A program made the position numbers and the translations under genes. A stretch of 64,000 nt of DNA, from positions 143,343,980 to 143,407,979 of the forward strand of contig CM038050.1 of NCBI GenBank assembly GCA_021397845.1, written 5' to 3'. This document shows positions 47,673 to 58,164 of the stretch, piece after piece. Position 1 is the stretch's first letter. Each line of letters opens with the position of its first letter. The notes below the pieces were generated by a model. That model was given only the letters and a program-made list of their open reading frames with translations. It was not told the origin of the DNA and did not search any database. Source of the stretch: Areca catechu. Lineage: Eukaryota > Streptophyta > Magnoliopsida > Arecales > Arecaceae.

Positions 47673-49018
47673 TGAAAGGATTATGCCCTATAAGCCAATA
47701 TTTGTATCTCCCAGACCATTGTAAATTGACAAGTTAATAAAGGCATTAATTTTTTCATCATTCGCTGTGTCATTATATGATGAACCCCATAGGTTAGGGC
47801 TATGGTCCTAGGGCTATGATGAGATCATACCAGTGAGATCTAAGGCCTTAAAACCCTAATCTAGAATATTCCTAGTCATAGGAACCCTGAGTTGGGGATC
47901 AGGGTTTCCGGTAAGACTGGCACATCCTATGTATGCTGAAAAGGGTGACTGCTCTCACAGTCACTTGTGTAGGACACTAATACAAGGATGTGGGTGCTCA
48001 TTAGCGAATGAGTTCACTGAATAGATCCAGTTTGAGAACATCTAATGGAGCCTTAGCTGCTTGTCAATAGATTTTTCATAGTGGGAGTTGTACAAGTAGT
48101 CCTATGACCTGAGACTGCCATAATACCTTATGTACATGAACCCATGCTTTGGTTCAATCTCATTCATGACACTGGGTCATGCACAAGGTTGATGCTGGGT
48201 GTGGTGAATTGTATATGAAGGAAATGAGTAGGTCAACAAGGAATTGATCACTCCTAGTAGGAGGAGATTGCATCCAGCCAAATTAGGTCAGATGATGATT
48301 CAGGAAATCTTTGATCAAAGTACAGATATTAGAAATGATTTCTAATATCAAATTAATTGAATCATTAGTGTATGACTGAGCTGGGAATGAGTATAAACTG
48401 GATTTGATATGATTCCATATCCATAGTTATATTCGGGATGCAAGATGATTGAAGGATCGAATTGTACGGGAACTTTCCACTGAAGGGTAGTTTTGGAATT
48501 ATACCAGAATTTCCATATCTTCCGGGTAGACATGACACGTTGCTAGACGTCAATCTTGTCTTGTGGGTTGATCAAATTAAATAATTTAATTGGATCACTA
48601 ATTAGGAGGAGTCCTAATTGACTGACTCGAGTTAGCTCGATTTGACCTAAATCGATTAGAATGAGTTCTGATCAAATTAGGTCAACTTGCACTTGGACCC
48701 ACTGCTGGCTAAGTATGGAACCCAATGGGTCACACACTTAGGACAGATAATCAAGGTTTTAATTTGGAATTAAATCTCGTTTGCAGATGAACACACTAGC
48801 ATGTGTTGCAAACCATGGCTTCTACTTGAATCGGATTTGAGTTAGGGTTCCGATTTGGTCTTTTTTAGATCCAAAATCCTTCCGGTTTGAATCTAATTGA
48901 AGATTCAAGACTTTGGGCTAATAATAGGCTAGCAATTGGGCTAACCTAAGAGGCTAAACCCCTTTCCCACATCGCCTAAGCCCTTTCCCTTCTTTTCCCA
49001 CGCGCGCGCGCAAGGAGA

Positions 49019-49042
49019 AGAGTCCACGCGCGCGTGGACTCT
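49019..49042. promoter_or_regulatory. Perfect 24-bp palindrome in U3 of element G
   Basis: Self-complementary from AGAGTCCACGCG to CGCGTGGACTCT, about 320 bp upstream of the TATA box. A sister dyad lies at 49111-49134 (AGAGTCCAC/GTGGACTCT). Both are kept in the 3' LTR (56501-56524 and 56593-56616). Confidence 0.6.
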
Positions 49043-49360
49043 CTCCAAGCGGCGTTTCTGCGTGAGAAAAGAAAGGAAGTCGGCGTCTTTTGGCTGATGA
49101 GGCGTGGATCAGAGTCCACCTAGGCGTGGACTCTTCAAAAATAGAATTGCCGTGAAAAAGAAAAGGAAAAACACCGAAGGGGCGCGACTCTTCTTTCTGC
49201 GTGCTCCCTTCTGTGTTTTTCGCGATCCTTCTTCGCGTCTTCCCATCCCAAAGGCCGTGAGATTAATCCCAAGGGCCGTGAGATAAAGGGAAAGGACGTG
49301 AGAAGGGAGAGAGGGACGTGAGAGGATGATTAACAGGTGAGAAGGTGCCTCTCTGTCGCC

Positions 49361-49367
49361 TATTTAA
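49361..49367 (+). promoter_or_regulatory. TATA-like box of element G 5' LTR
   Basis: TATTTAA in CGCCTATTTAAGGAG. Same position as TATAAAA/TATAAATA boxes in the related LTRs; copy at 56843-56849. Confidence 0.6.
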
Positions 49368-49485
49368 GGAGAAGACTTCACCGTGAAAATAATTTCAGAT
49401 TTTCTACGGCGAAGCCTTGCTTCTTTTTCCCTCTCCCTCTCCAGAAGATTGTTTCCCCCTCCTCTCTTTCCTCTTTGATTCCTTT

Positions 49486-49503
49486 ACAGAGCCTAGGCTC
49501 TGT
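49486..49503 (+). other. R/U5 hairpin of element G
   Basis: ACAGAGCCTAGGCTCTGT, a perfect palindrome about 120 bp after the TATA-like box. The C/D version is ACAGAGAT/ATCTCTGT (17875-17891) and the inverted LTR has ACAGAG/CTCTGT (6195-6211): stem kept, middle changed. Confidence 0.55.
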
Positions 49504-49588
49504 CGAATCTCAGAACAGAAGGAGAGTCAGAGAGAGAAACTCTCCAACGGTAAAGGAAGAAGGCGCCTCTCCTTTCTTTCTTTCTTAC

Positions 49589-49610
49589 ATTAAGACAATC
49601 TTGTCTTAAT
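49589..49610 (+). other. R/U5 hairpin ATTAAGACAA/TTGTCTTAAT of element G
   Basis: ATTAAGACAA (49589-49598) pairs with TTGTCTTAAT (49601-49610). Related hairpins: 17985-18007 (C/D, 7-base loop) and 6301-6322 (inverted LTR, TCAT loop). Confidence 0.55.
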
Positions 49611-50091
49611 TTTCTTCTCCCTCCAAGACAAGCCTTGTCTCATTTTAGGACAAGGGCTTATTCTTAAGACAAGAGTGTCTTAAGGGGCCAAAGTTGCTAA
49701 AAGACTAGGAGAAGGGTAAGAGAGAAGGTTTAGTCCCAGTTTGGCTAGAGGAGTCCTAGCCAATAGCCCATATATCAAGTTCTTGGGGTAGAACTTGATT
49801 GGAAGGAACCCAATTAAGGAGTCACTGTCTTGATCATCTGCCCGTGTGGATCACCATTGGAGGGTGGACAAGTGGACGCCTGGTGTGTTCAAAAGGTTAC
49901 TCAATTTGGAGTTTATTTCTACATCAGACTGGAAATAGCGATCTGAGGTTAGTATCTAAACTATGTTTAAATTTGGACATGCATGTAGTTACAGTTTTAA
50001 TTGCTAATAAGGAGATTTTGGGATTAGGGTTCGGACCTGATTTCATAAAATTTTGAAATTCACACTTCCGCACTGGTTCCCGAACCCAGCA

Positions 50092-51247
50092 GTGGTATCA
50101 GAGCCTCCTTATTAGGATTAAAACTTATGCAGTTCAATTCATGATGTAGTATCATGTTAAAGTTTTTATATTGATGCACAATGCATGTCTTTGATTGAAC
50201 ATGAGTTTGATGATTGCCACCAGTTAGGGTTTTTCACTGAAACCCTAATTGTCTTAGAGATATGATTAGCCCTGGAGCCATCATACTGAAATAAGGTTGC
50301 CCTGGCATAATGGTGTATCCATTATGTGGTAAATGGTTGTCCTAGTATGATGGCACACATTTCACATATTTGCTTAGTTTAAAGCATGTATTAATATATG
50401 TGATAGTTTTTAATCGAATGTGCTGGCATTGCATAAATCCCTCTTAAAAATTATATTAAGTGATAGTATAGTTAACCGATAAGCATTATTAGTCATGATG
50501 GATAATTAGTCATTTCGGTGTCTAGAAAGGTGGTTCTGGGAAGGTAAAGGGAATCGTGGTTTTTAATTGGTTCCGTTGACTGACCTGGCCAATTTTAAAT
50601 TGGTGTCTAGGAAAGCAACGGGGGGACCCCCACATCTCTTCCACTAGCCTGGCCGATCTGATTGATTTAATTCTTGACTAACATGCTTGGTGTTAAAATA
50701 CTATTATTGGCCTTCCTTCATGATAGGTCATTATTATGTTACGATCTATACTAGGTTTGTTGTGTACACATAAGACCTAATATGGTGACTAACACAATTT
50801 TTGGCCTAATACAATTATTTGTTTATGGCATGATTTAATGTAATATTTTGTTGTGTACACACAAGGGTATTACTATTAAAGTCATGACTATATGGGAATG
50901 AAGGGTCTTACTTAACTAAAATATTATAGTTTGTTGTGTATACACAAGGCTATTAATATTTTAGAGGCCGGGATAAGTTGAGAATTGTACGGGTTACAAT
51001 TGGAAAGAGTTTTCCTACCTATGAACTTATATAAGATTTGTTGTGTACACACAAGGTCTTTTTTAAGGGATTGGGATCTCAACCCCACTAAGAAAAACTA
51101 ATTAGGGTTTTCTCGATCATCGTATAGAGGGTTATGATGCTCGATAAAATAGTGGGAGACATAATTAAATTAAAGTCCTAATTTAATCATGTATTGTCAT
51201 TTCATGGTTGTTTGCTTATGTATTGTTCTTTGTTTAAATGTAGATAA
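50092..51247 (+). other. 5' leader of element G (best preserved structured leader)
   Basis: Contains alpha (CAGTTAGGGTTT 50221-50232 with AAACCCTAATTG 50240-50251), beta (outer GCCATCATACT 50277-50287 with AGTATGATGGC 50344-50354; inner CATAATGG 50306-50313 with CCATTATG 50319-50326), delta (CCAATT 50589-50594 with AATTGG 50598-50603) and four gamma stem-loops (50746-50785, 50840-50873, 50916-50964, 51026-51067). Gamma-3 has a perfect 10-bp end stem, CTAAAATATT with AATATTTTAG. A donor-like AAGGTAAAG (50542-50550) and an acceptor-like TGTAG (ending 51243) could bound an intron. Confidence 0.8.
50093..50105 (+). other. Primer binding site of element G
   Basis: TGGTATCAGAGCC one base after the LTR, complement of initiator Met tRNA. 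Confidence 0.93.
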
Positions 51248-54200
51248 ATGGCCTCTTCACTCTCACTCCGTAGTATTTTAGATGCCAACAAATTGACTGG
51301 GCCTAATTATGTTGATTGGCTGAGAAATTTAAAAATAGCACTCAGTTAAGAAAGAATTTTCTATATTCTTGATACCCCAATTTTGGAACCACCAAGGGAA
51401 GATGCCTCGCAAGAGGAGAAGACCACATATAATATGTGGCAAAATGACTCACTTACTGTCAAGTGTGTTATGCTTGCCTCTATGACTAATGAGTTGCAGA
51501 GGCAGCATGACAGCATGGATACTAACTCCATACTGCTCAATTTAAAAGAGCTTTATGGAGAACACAGTAGAACTGCTAGATATGAAATATCTAAGCAGTT
51601 GTTTCGTGCAAGGATGACAGAAGGTACATCAGTACAAGACCATGTATTAAAGGTAATTGATCTAATCACTCGATTAGGTCAATTAGGTTTTGTAATGGAT
51701 GGGGAGTTGAATCAAGACTTGATCTTGCAATCACTCCCAGAGTCATTTTCACAGTTTGTTCTTAATTACCATATGAACAAACTTAATTCTTCCTTGCCTG
51801 AGCTGTTGAATATGTTGAAGACAGCAGAGAGCCATGTAAAGAAAAATAAGGCTCCAGTTCTTCTTATGGATAAGAAGAAGACAGGCAAAAGGGGTTCCAG
51901 TAAGAGGATGAATCCCAAAGGGGGCATTAAGAAGAAGAAAGGAAAGAAGGCCTCCGGACAGATGACCTGCTTTCATTGTGGCAAGCCGGGTCATTGGAAA
52001 AGAAACTGTAAGGTTTACCTTGCAAGTTTGAAGCCTGGTGCATCAGAGGCACCAAAAGGTATGAAAGAAGTTCATACTATTTTGTCATTAGATTCTTCCA
52101 TTTCAAATACTTGGGTGTTGGATACCGCCTGTGGTCATAACATCTGCAAGTCATTGCAGGGACTTCAGGGGCTTAAAGTATTGAAGGAAGGTAACTTTGA
52201 GCTCTACGGTGCTGGAGGGGACCCCATCCAAGCAGAAGCTGTAGGGACTTATATTTTGAAGTTACCTTCAGGGAAGATCTTGGAGCTAAGGAATTGTTAC
52301 TATATGCCAAAAATCATTAGAAATATCATATCTGTACCCTTGTTACTTAAACAAGGATATACTATGAATGTAATGAGCAGTGGCTGCTCAATTTCTTTAT
52401 CTAATGAAATTATATGTTATGGCATATTCTGCAATGGTCTATTAACTCTTTCCACTAATGACAATATTTTTCATGTTTCTAACAAACGGAAAAGAGATGA
52501 TGTAAACAATACCTTACTTTGGCATTGTCGACTTGGACATATTAGTGAGACTAGGATTAACAAGTTATACAAAGAAAATTTCTTTGATCCTTATGACTAT
52601 GAGTCATTAGGAACTTATGAATCATGTCTCATGGGTAAGATGACCAAGACTCCATTTAGTAGACATGGAGAAAGAACAAAAGAGTTATTGGGACTCATAC
52701 ACACAGATGTATGTGGGCCTATGACAACTCAAGCCTATGGTGGATACTCATACTTCATCACATTTACTGATGATTTTTCAAGGTATGGATTTGTGTATCT
52801 AATGAAACATAAGTCCGAGGCTTTTGAAAAATTTTTAGAGTATCAAAGTATGGTAGAGAAACAGACAGGAAAAAGTATAAAGATCCTCCGATCAGATAGA
52901 GGAGGTGAGTACTTATCCACTGAGTTTCTTGATCACCTTAAAGATAAGGGGATCATCTCTGAATGGACTCCTCCTTACACACCACAATTAAATGGTGTTG
53001 CTGAAAGGAGGAATCGTACTTTATTGAACATGGTACGGTCCATGATGTGCTTCACGGAGTTACCTTTTTCTTTCTGGGGATATGCTTTGGAAACAGCAAC
53101 TTATATATTGAATAGAGTACCATCTAAAACTGTTTCTAGCACTCCATATGAATTATGGAGAGGTAAGAAGCCCAATCTTAAGTATATTAAGATATGGGGA
53201 TGTCCAGCCTATGTAAAAAGAAATTTTGGACATAAACTAGATGCTAGAGCAGACAAATATCTATTTATGGGATATCCTAGAGATAGTATAGGATATCTGT
53301 TCTACCACCCTACTGAACAAAAGGTTTTGGTCAGTAGGCATGCCACTTTTATGGAAAAGGAATTCATCCTACAAAAGGGCACTGGTAGAAATATCGAACT
53401 TAATGAGATTCAACAAATAGACACTTCTCAGTCAAGTAACAATATAGTTAATATAGAACCTGAACACACTCCTATCCGTAGGTCTGATAGGGTGCGACAG
53501 GCACCTGAGAGGTATGGGTTCCTAATTTAAAATAATGAAGCCCAAATCATTCAAAATGATGAGCCTCTAACCTATACGGAAGTAGTCATGAGTAGAGACT
53601 CAGACAGATGGCTGGAAGCCATGAGATCCGAGATGGACTCCATGTATGTCAACCAAGTATGGTCTTTGGTTGATGCACCAGAGGGTATTAACCCTATTGG
53701 GTGTAAATGGGTCTATAAAAGGAAGATTGGGGCAGATGGCCAAGTTGAAACTTATAAAGCCAGATTGGTGGCTAAGGGTTTCAGACAAAAACAGGGAATA
53801 GATTATGATGAAACTTTTTCCCCTGTTGTCATGCTCAAATCTATTCGGATTATGCTTGCTATAGCAGCATATCATGATTATGAGATCTGGCAAATGGATG
53901 TAAAAACTGCATTCCTCAATGGTTTCCTTGAGGAAGAGGTTTATATGTCACAGCCAGAAGGTTTTGTCTTGGAGACTAAACCTAATCAGGTATGTAGGCT
54001 AAAGAAATCCATTTATGGATTAAAGAAAGCATCCAGGAGTTGGAACATCCGATTTGATAAAACAGCCAAAGAATTTGATTTTTTCAAAAATGAGGATGAA
54101 CCTTGTGTGTACAAGAAAACTAGTGGGAGTGCCATAGTTTTCTTAGTTCTATATGTTGATGATATACTTCTTATTGGGAATGATATCCCAATGTTACAAT

Positions 54201-55138
54201 CAGTCAAAGTGTGGTTATCGAAACAGTTTTCCATGAAAGACTTGGGAGAAGCATCCTATATACTGGGTATAAAGATCTATAGAGAAAGATCAAGAAGGAT
54301 GCTAGGCTTGTCCCAGTCTAGGTACATTGACCAGGTGCTAAAGAGATTTAGCATGGAGGAAAGTAAAAGAGGTTACTTACCTATTGGTCATGGCATACGT
54401 CTTTCTAAGAGGATGTCTCCTAAGACACCTGAAGAAAGAAATAGAATGAATTCTATACCTTATGCTTCGGCTATAGGGTCGATTATGTATGCTATGTTAT
54501 GTACCAGGCCTGATGTGGCATATGCCTTGGGTGTAGCCAGTAGATTTCAGGCTGATCCAGGAGAGGATCACTGGAAGGCTGTGAAAAATATTCTTAAGTA
54601 CCTGAGAAGGACTAAGGATATTTTTCTTATATACGGAGGATCTGATCTTAAACTAGAAGCCTATTCAGACTCTAGTTTTCAATCAGACCCAGATGATAGT
54701 AAATCCATTTCAGGGTATGTCTTTACCTTGAATGGTGGAGCAGTAAGTTGGAATAGCACTAAACAGCAGACTGTAGCTGACTCAACTACCGAGGCAGAGT
54801 ACATAGCTGTCAGTGAAGCCGCCAAGGAAGCTGTCTGGATGAAGAAATTCATCACAGAGTTGGGAGTAGTTCCTGAGATTGAGAACCCGGTGCCACTCTA
54901 TTGTGATAACACCGGAGCAGTTGCTCAAGCAAAGGAACCGAGAGCCCATCACAAGTCCAAGCACATTCTGAGACGCTTCCATCTTGTCCGAGAGATAATC
55001 GAGAGACAAGAAGTCTGCATCAATAGAGTGGATACAAAGAACAACATAGCAGACCCGTTCACTAAGGCTCTACCACAGCGGGAGTTTGATCGCCACCTCG
55101 ATTGTATGGGGTTAAAGAATAAGAGCGATTGGCTTTAG
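51248..55138 (+). pseudogene. Element G gag-pol polyprotein, one frame with two stop codons
   Basis: One uninterrupted frame of 1,296 codons except for TAA at codon 34 (51347-51349; relatives have a Gln codon) and TAA at about codon 761 (53528-53530; relatives have Glu). Domains: Gag with zinc knuckle CFHCGKPGHWKRNC at residues 241-254; protease WVLDTACG (Asp 292); integrase zinc domain His 426 and His 431 with Cys 460 but Tyr at 457 where relatives have Cys; DDE triad Asp 487, Asp 550, Glu 586 (exact 35-residue gap); RT YVDD at 969-972; RNase H with an Asp near 1141 and ADSTTEAEY. RT has GLKKASR where relatives have GLKQASR. Copia polyproteins are normally cut by their own protease. The first stop would silence Gag; a downstream ATG at 51383 starts the longest open stretch, but without the Gag N-terminus. 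Confidence 0.93.
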
Positions 55139-55140
55139 TG

Positions 55141-55151
55141 CAAGTGGGAGA
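55141..55151 (+). other. Polypurine tract of element G
   Basis: CAAGTGGGAGA just before the 3' LTR (TG at 55153). It primes plus-strand DNA synthesis in LTR elements and is conserved at the matching place in A, C, D and F. Confidence 0.8.
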
Positions 55152-55152
55152 T

Positions 55153-57573
55153 TGAAAGGATTATGCCCTATAAGCCAATATTTGTATCTCCCAGACCATT
55201 GTAAATTGACAAGTTAATAAAGGCATTAATTTTTTCATCATTCGCTGTGTCATTATATGATGAACCCCATAGGTTAGGGCTATGGTCCTAGGGCTATGAT
55301 GAGATCATACCAGTGAGATCTAAGGCCTTAAAACCCTAATCTAGAATATTCCTAGTCATAGGAACCCTGAGTTGGGGATCAGGGTTTCCGGTAAGACTGG
55401 CACATCCTATGTATGCTAAAAAGGGTGACTGCTCTCACAGTCACTTGTGTAGGACACTAATACAAGGATGTGGGTGCTCATTAGCGAATGAGTTCACTGA
55501 ATAGATCCAGTTTGAGAACATCTAATGGAGCCTTAGCTGCTTGTCAATAGATTTTTCTCATAGTGGGAGTTGTACAAGTAGTCCTATGACCTGAGACTGC
55601 CATAATACCTTATGTACATGAACCCATGCTTTGGTTCAATCTCATTCATGACACTGGGTCATGCACAAGGTTGATGCTGGGTGTGGTGAATTGTATATGA
55701 AGGAAATGAGTAGGTCAACAAGGAATTGATCACTCCTAGTAGGAGGAGATTGCATCCAGCCAAATTAGGTCAGATGATGATTCAGGAAATCTTTGATCAA
55801 AGTACAGATATTAGAAATGATTTCTAATATCGAATTAATTGAATCATTAGTGTATGACTGAGCTGGGAATGAGTATAAACTGGATTTGACATGATTCCAT
55901 ATCCATAGTTATATTCGGGATGCAAGATGATTGAAGGATCGAATTATACGGGAACTTTCCACTGAAGGGTAGTTTTGGAATTACACCAGAATTTCCATAT
56001 CTTCCGGGTAGACATGACACGTTGCTAGACGTCAATCTTGTCTTGTGGGTTGATCAAATTAAATGATTTAATTGGATCACTAATTAGGAGGAGTCCTAAT
56101 TGACTGACTCGAGTTAGCTCGATTTGACCTAAATCGATTAGAATGAGTTCTGATCAAATTAGGTCAACTTGCACTCGGACCCACTGCTGGCTAAGTATGG
56201 AACCCAATGGGTCACACACTTAGGACAGATAATCAAGGTTTTAATTTGGAATTAAATCTCGTTTGCAGATGAACACACTAGCATGTGTTGCAAACCATGG
56301 CTTCTACTTGAATCGGATTTGAGTTAGGGTTCCGATTTGGTCTTTTTTAGATCCAAAATCCTTCCGGTTTGAATCTAATTGAAGATTCAAGACTTTGGGC
56401 TAATAATAGGCTAGCAATTGGGCTAACCTAAGAGGCTAAACCCCTTTCCCACATCGCCTAAGCCCTTTCCCTTCTTTTCCCACGCGCGCGCGCAAGGAGA
56501 AGAGTCCACGCGCGCGTGGACTCTCTCCAAGCGGCGTTTCTGCGTGAGAAAAGAAAGGAAGTCGGCGTCTTTTGGCTGATGAGGCATGGATCAGAGTCCA
56601 CCTAGGTGTGGACTCTTCAAAAATAGAATTACCGTGAAAAAGAAAAGGAAAAACATCGAAGGGGCGCGACTCTTCTTTCTGCGCGCGCCCTTCTGTGTTT
56701 TTCGCGATCCTTCTTCGCGTCTTCCCATCCCAAAGGCCGTGAGATTAATCCCAAGGGCCGTGAGATAAAGGGAAAGGATGTGAGAAGGGAGAGAGGGACG
56801 TGAGAGGATGATTAACATGTGAGAAGGCGCCTCTCTGTCGCCTATTTAAGGAGAAGACTTCACCGTGAAAATAATTTCAGATTTTCTACGGCGAAGCCTT
56901 GCTTCTTTTTCCCTCTCCCTCTCCAGAAGATTGTTTCCCCCTCCTCTCTTTCCTCTTTGATTCCTTTACAGAGCCTAGGCTCTGTCGAATCTCAGAACAG
57001 AAGGAGAGTCAGAGAGAGAAACTCTCCGACGGTAAAGGAAGAAGGCGCCTCTCCTTTCTTTCTTTCTTACATTAAGACAATCTTGTCTTAATTTTCTTCT
57101 CCCTCCAAGACAAGCCTTGTCTCATTTTAGGACAAGGGCTTATTCTTAAGACAAGAGTGTCTTAAGGGGCCAAAGTTGCTAAAAGACTAGGAGAAGGGTA
57201 AGAGAGAAGGTTTAGTCCCAGTTTGGCTAGAGGAGTCCTAGCCAATAGCCCATATATCAAGTTCTTGGGGTAGAACTTGATTGGAAGGAACCCAATTAAG
57301 GAGTCACTGTCTTGATCATCTGCCCGTGTGGATCACCATCGGAGGGCGGACAAGTGGACGCCTGGTGTGTTCAAAAGGTTACTCAATTTGGAGTTTATTT
57401 CTACATCAGACTGGAAATAGCGATCTGAGGTTAGTATCTAAACTATGTTTAAATTTGGACATGCATGTAGTTACAGTTTTAATTGCTAATAAGGAGATTT
57501 TGGGATTAGGGTTCGGACCTGATTTCATAAAATTTTGAAATTCACACTTCCGCACTGGTTCCCGAACCCAGCA
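55153..57573 (+). repeat. Element G 3' LTR (2,421 bp)
   Basis: Near-identical to 47673-50091; it holds TC at about 55558 that the 5' LTR lacks. Ends ...CCCGAACCCAGCA, then CTCTT. Confidence 0.96.
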
Positions 57574-57578
57574 CTCTT
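57574..57578. repeat. Target site duplication of element G, right copy (CTCTT)
   Basis: Perfect copy of 47668-47672. Confidence 0.95.
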
Positions 57579-57604
57579 TAGGTGGAGTTTAGGCGGTCTT
57601 GAAG

Positions 57605-57746
57605 AAGACCGTCCTGAGAATTATTTGATATTCCCTGCTCCACATAGCCATGATCAGTTTATAGATTCCTGATCTTCAAGACCGTCCTGAGAATTATTTG
57701 ATATTCCCTGCTCCACATAGCCATGATCAGTTTATAGATTCCTGAT
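57605..57746. repeat. 73-bp tandem duplication in the F 5' LTR
   Basis: Copy 1 at 57605-57677 and copy 2 from 57678. The first 69 bases are identical (AAGACCGTCCTGAG...GATTCCTGAT). Identity in an otherwise diverged element points to a recent duplication. Confidence 0.9.
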
Positions 57747-58164
57747 GGACTAGCATCCATCTAGGAGTCGGATCAACGAGAGCCCTGCACGTGGATACTC
57801 TAGAGGGTGGACGCTTTGACATCTCGAGAGTTTGGATCGATCGACTTCTTCTTACCGTTGCAGATCTTATTTGCTATTGAAAGAGTTCAACCGGTCGTTG
57901 ATTAATTCTGAAGACTGACAAATTCCTCTTCGGTCAGGTATATTTTATTTTGGTTATCATGCATGCCTAGATCTAGTTGTTATCATATGTTTTATTATTA
58001 TTGCAATTGCCTATACATGCTTGTATATTTTATAACATGCGTCATAATATGTTAGATCCTGTGCATGAGTAGATACTTTCCGCTGCATGCTTAAAAATTT
58101 TAATTATGCAATACCTACTTCCTAGTGCTGCATGCCTAGGGCTGCTGCACCAGGTTTTCCTTCA

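Larger units (their letters stand above)
47673..50091 (+). repeat. Element G 5' LTR (2,419 bp)
   Basis: TGAAAGGATTATGCCC...CCCGAACCCAGCA. U3 dyads at 49019-49042 (perfect 24-bp palindrome) and 49111-49134. TATA-like 49361-49367. R/U5 hairpins at 49486-49503 (perfect 18-bp palindrome) and 49589-49610. U5 block GATCACCATTGGAGGGTGG near 49850-49870, shared with all related LTRs here. Confidence 0.96.
47673..57573 (+). mobile_element. Element G, youngest and nearly intact Ty1/copia (Angela-like)
   Basis: Complete 9.9-kb element inside the 5' LTR of F: 5' LTR 47673-50091, primer site 50093-50105, leader to 51247, gag-pol frame 51248-55138, purine tract 55141-55151, 3' LTR 55153-57573, perfect CTCTT flanks. 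LTRs of 2,419 and 2,421 bp differ at about 20 positions and one 2-bp indel by hand count (under 1%), so the insertion is recent relative to E and C/D. Confidence 0.96.
57574..58164 (+). repeat. Element F 5' LTR, part 2
   Basis: Resumes the F LTR after G and ends ...CAGGTTTTCCTTCA at 58164, directly before a primer-site-like sequence. Includes the U5 block GTGGATACTCTAGAGGGTGG, a diverged version of the block in the other LTR family. Confidence 0.88.

Noticed and set aside
49337..50056. 90- and 85-codon frames in the G LTR, repeated at 56819-57538
   Set aside because: The two LTRs are nearly identical copies, so repetition is not independent support; no domain is seen.
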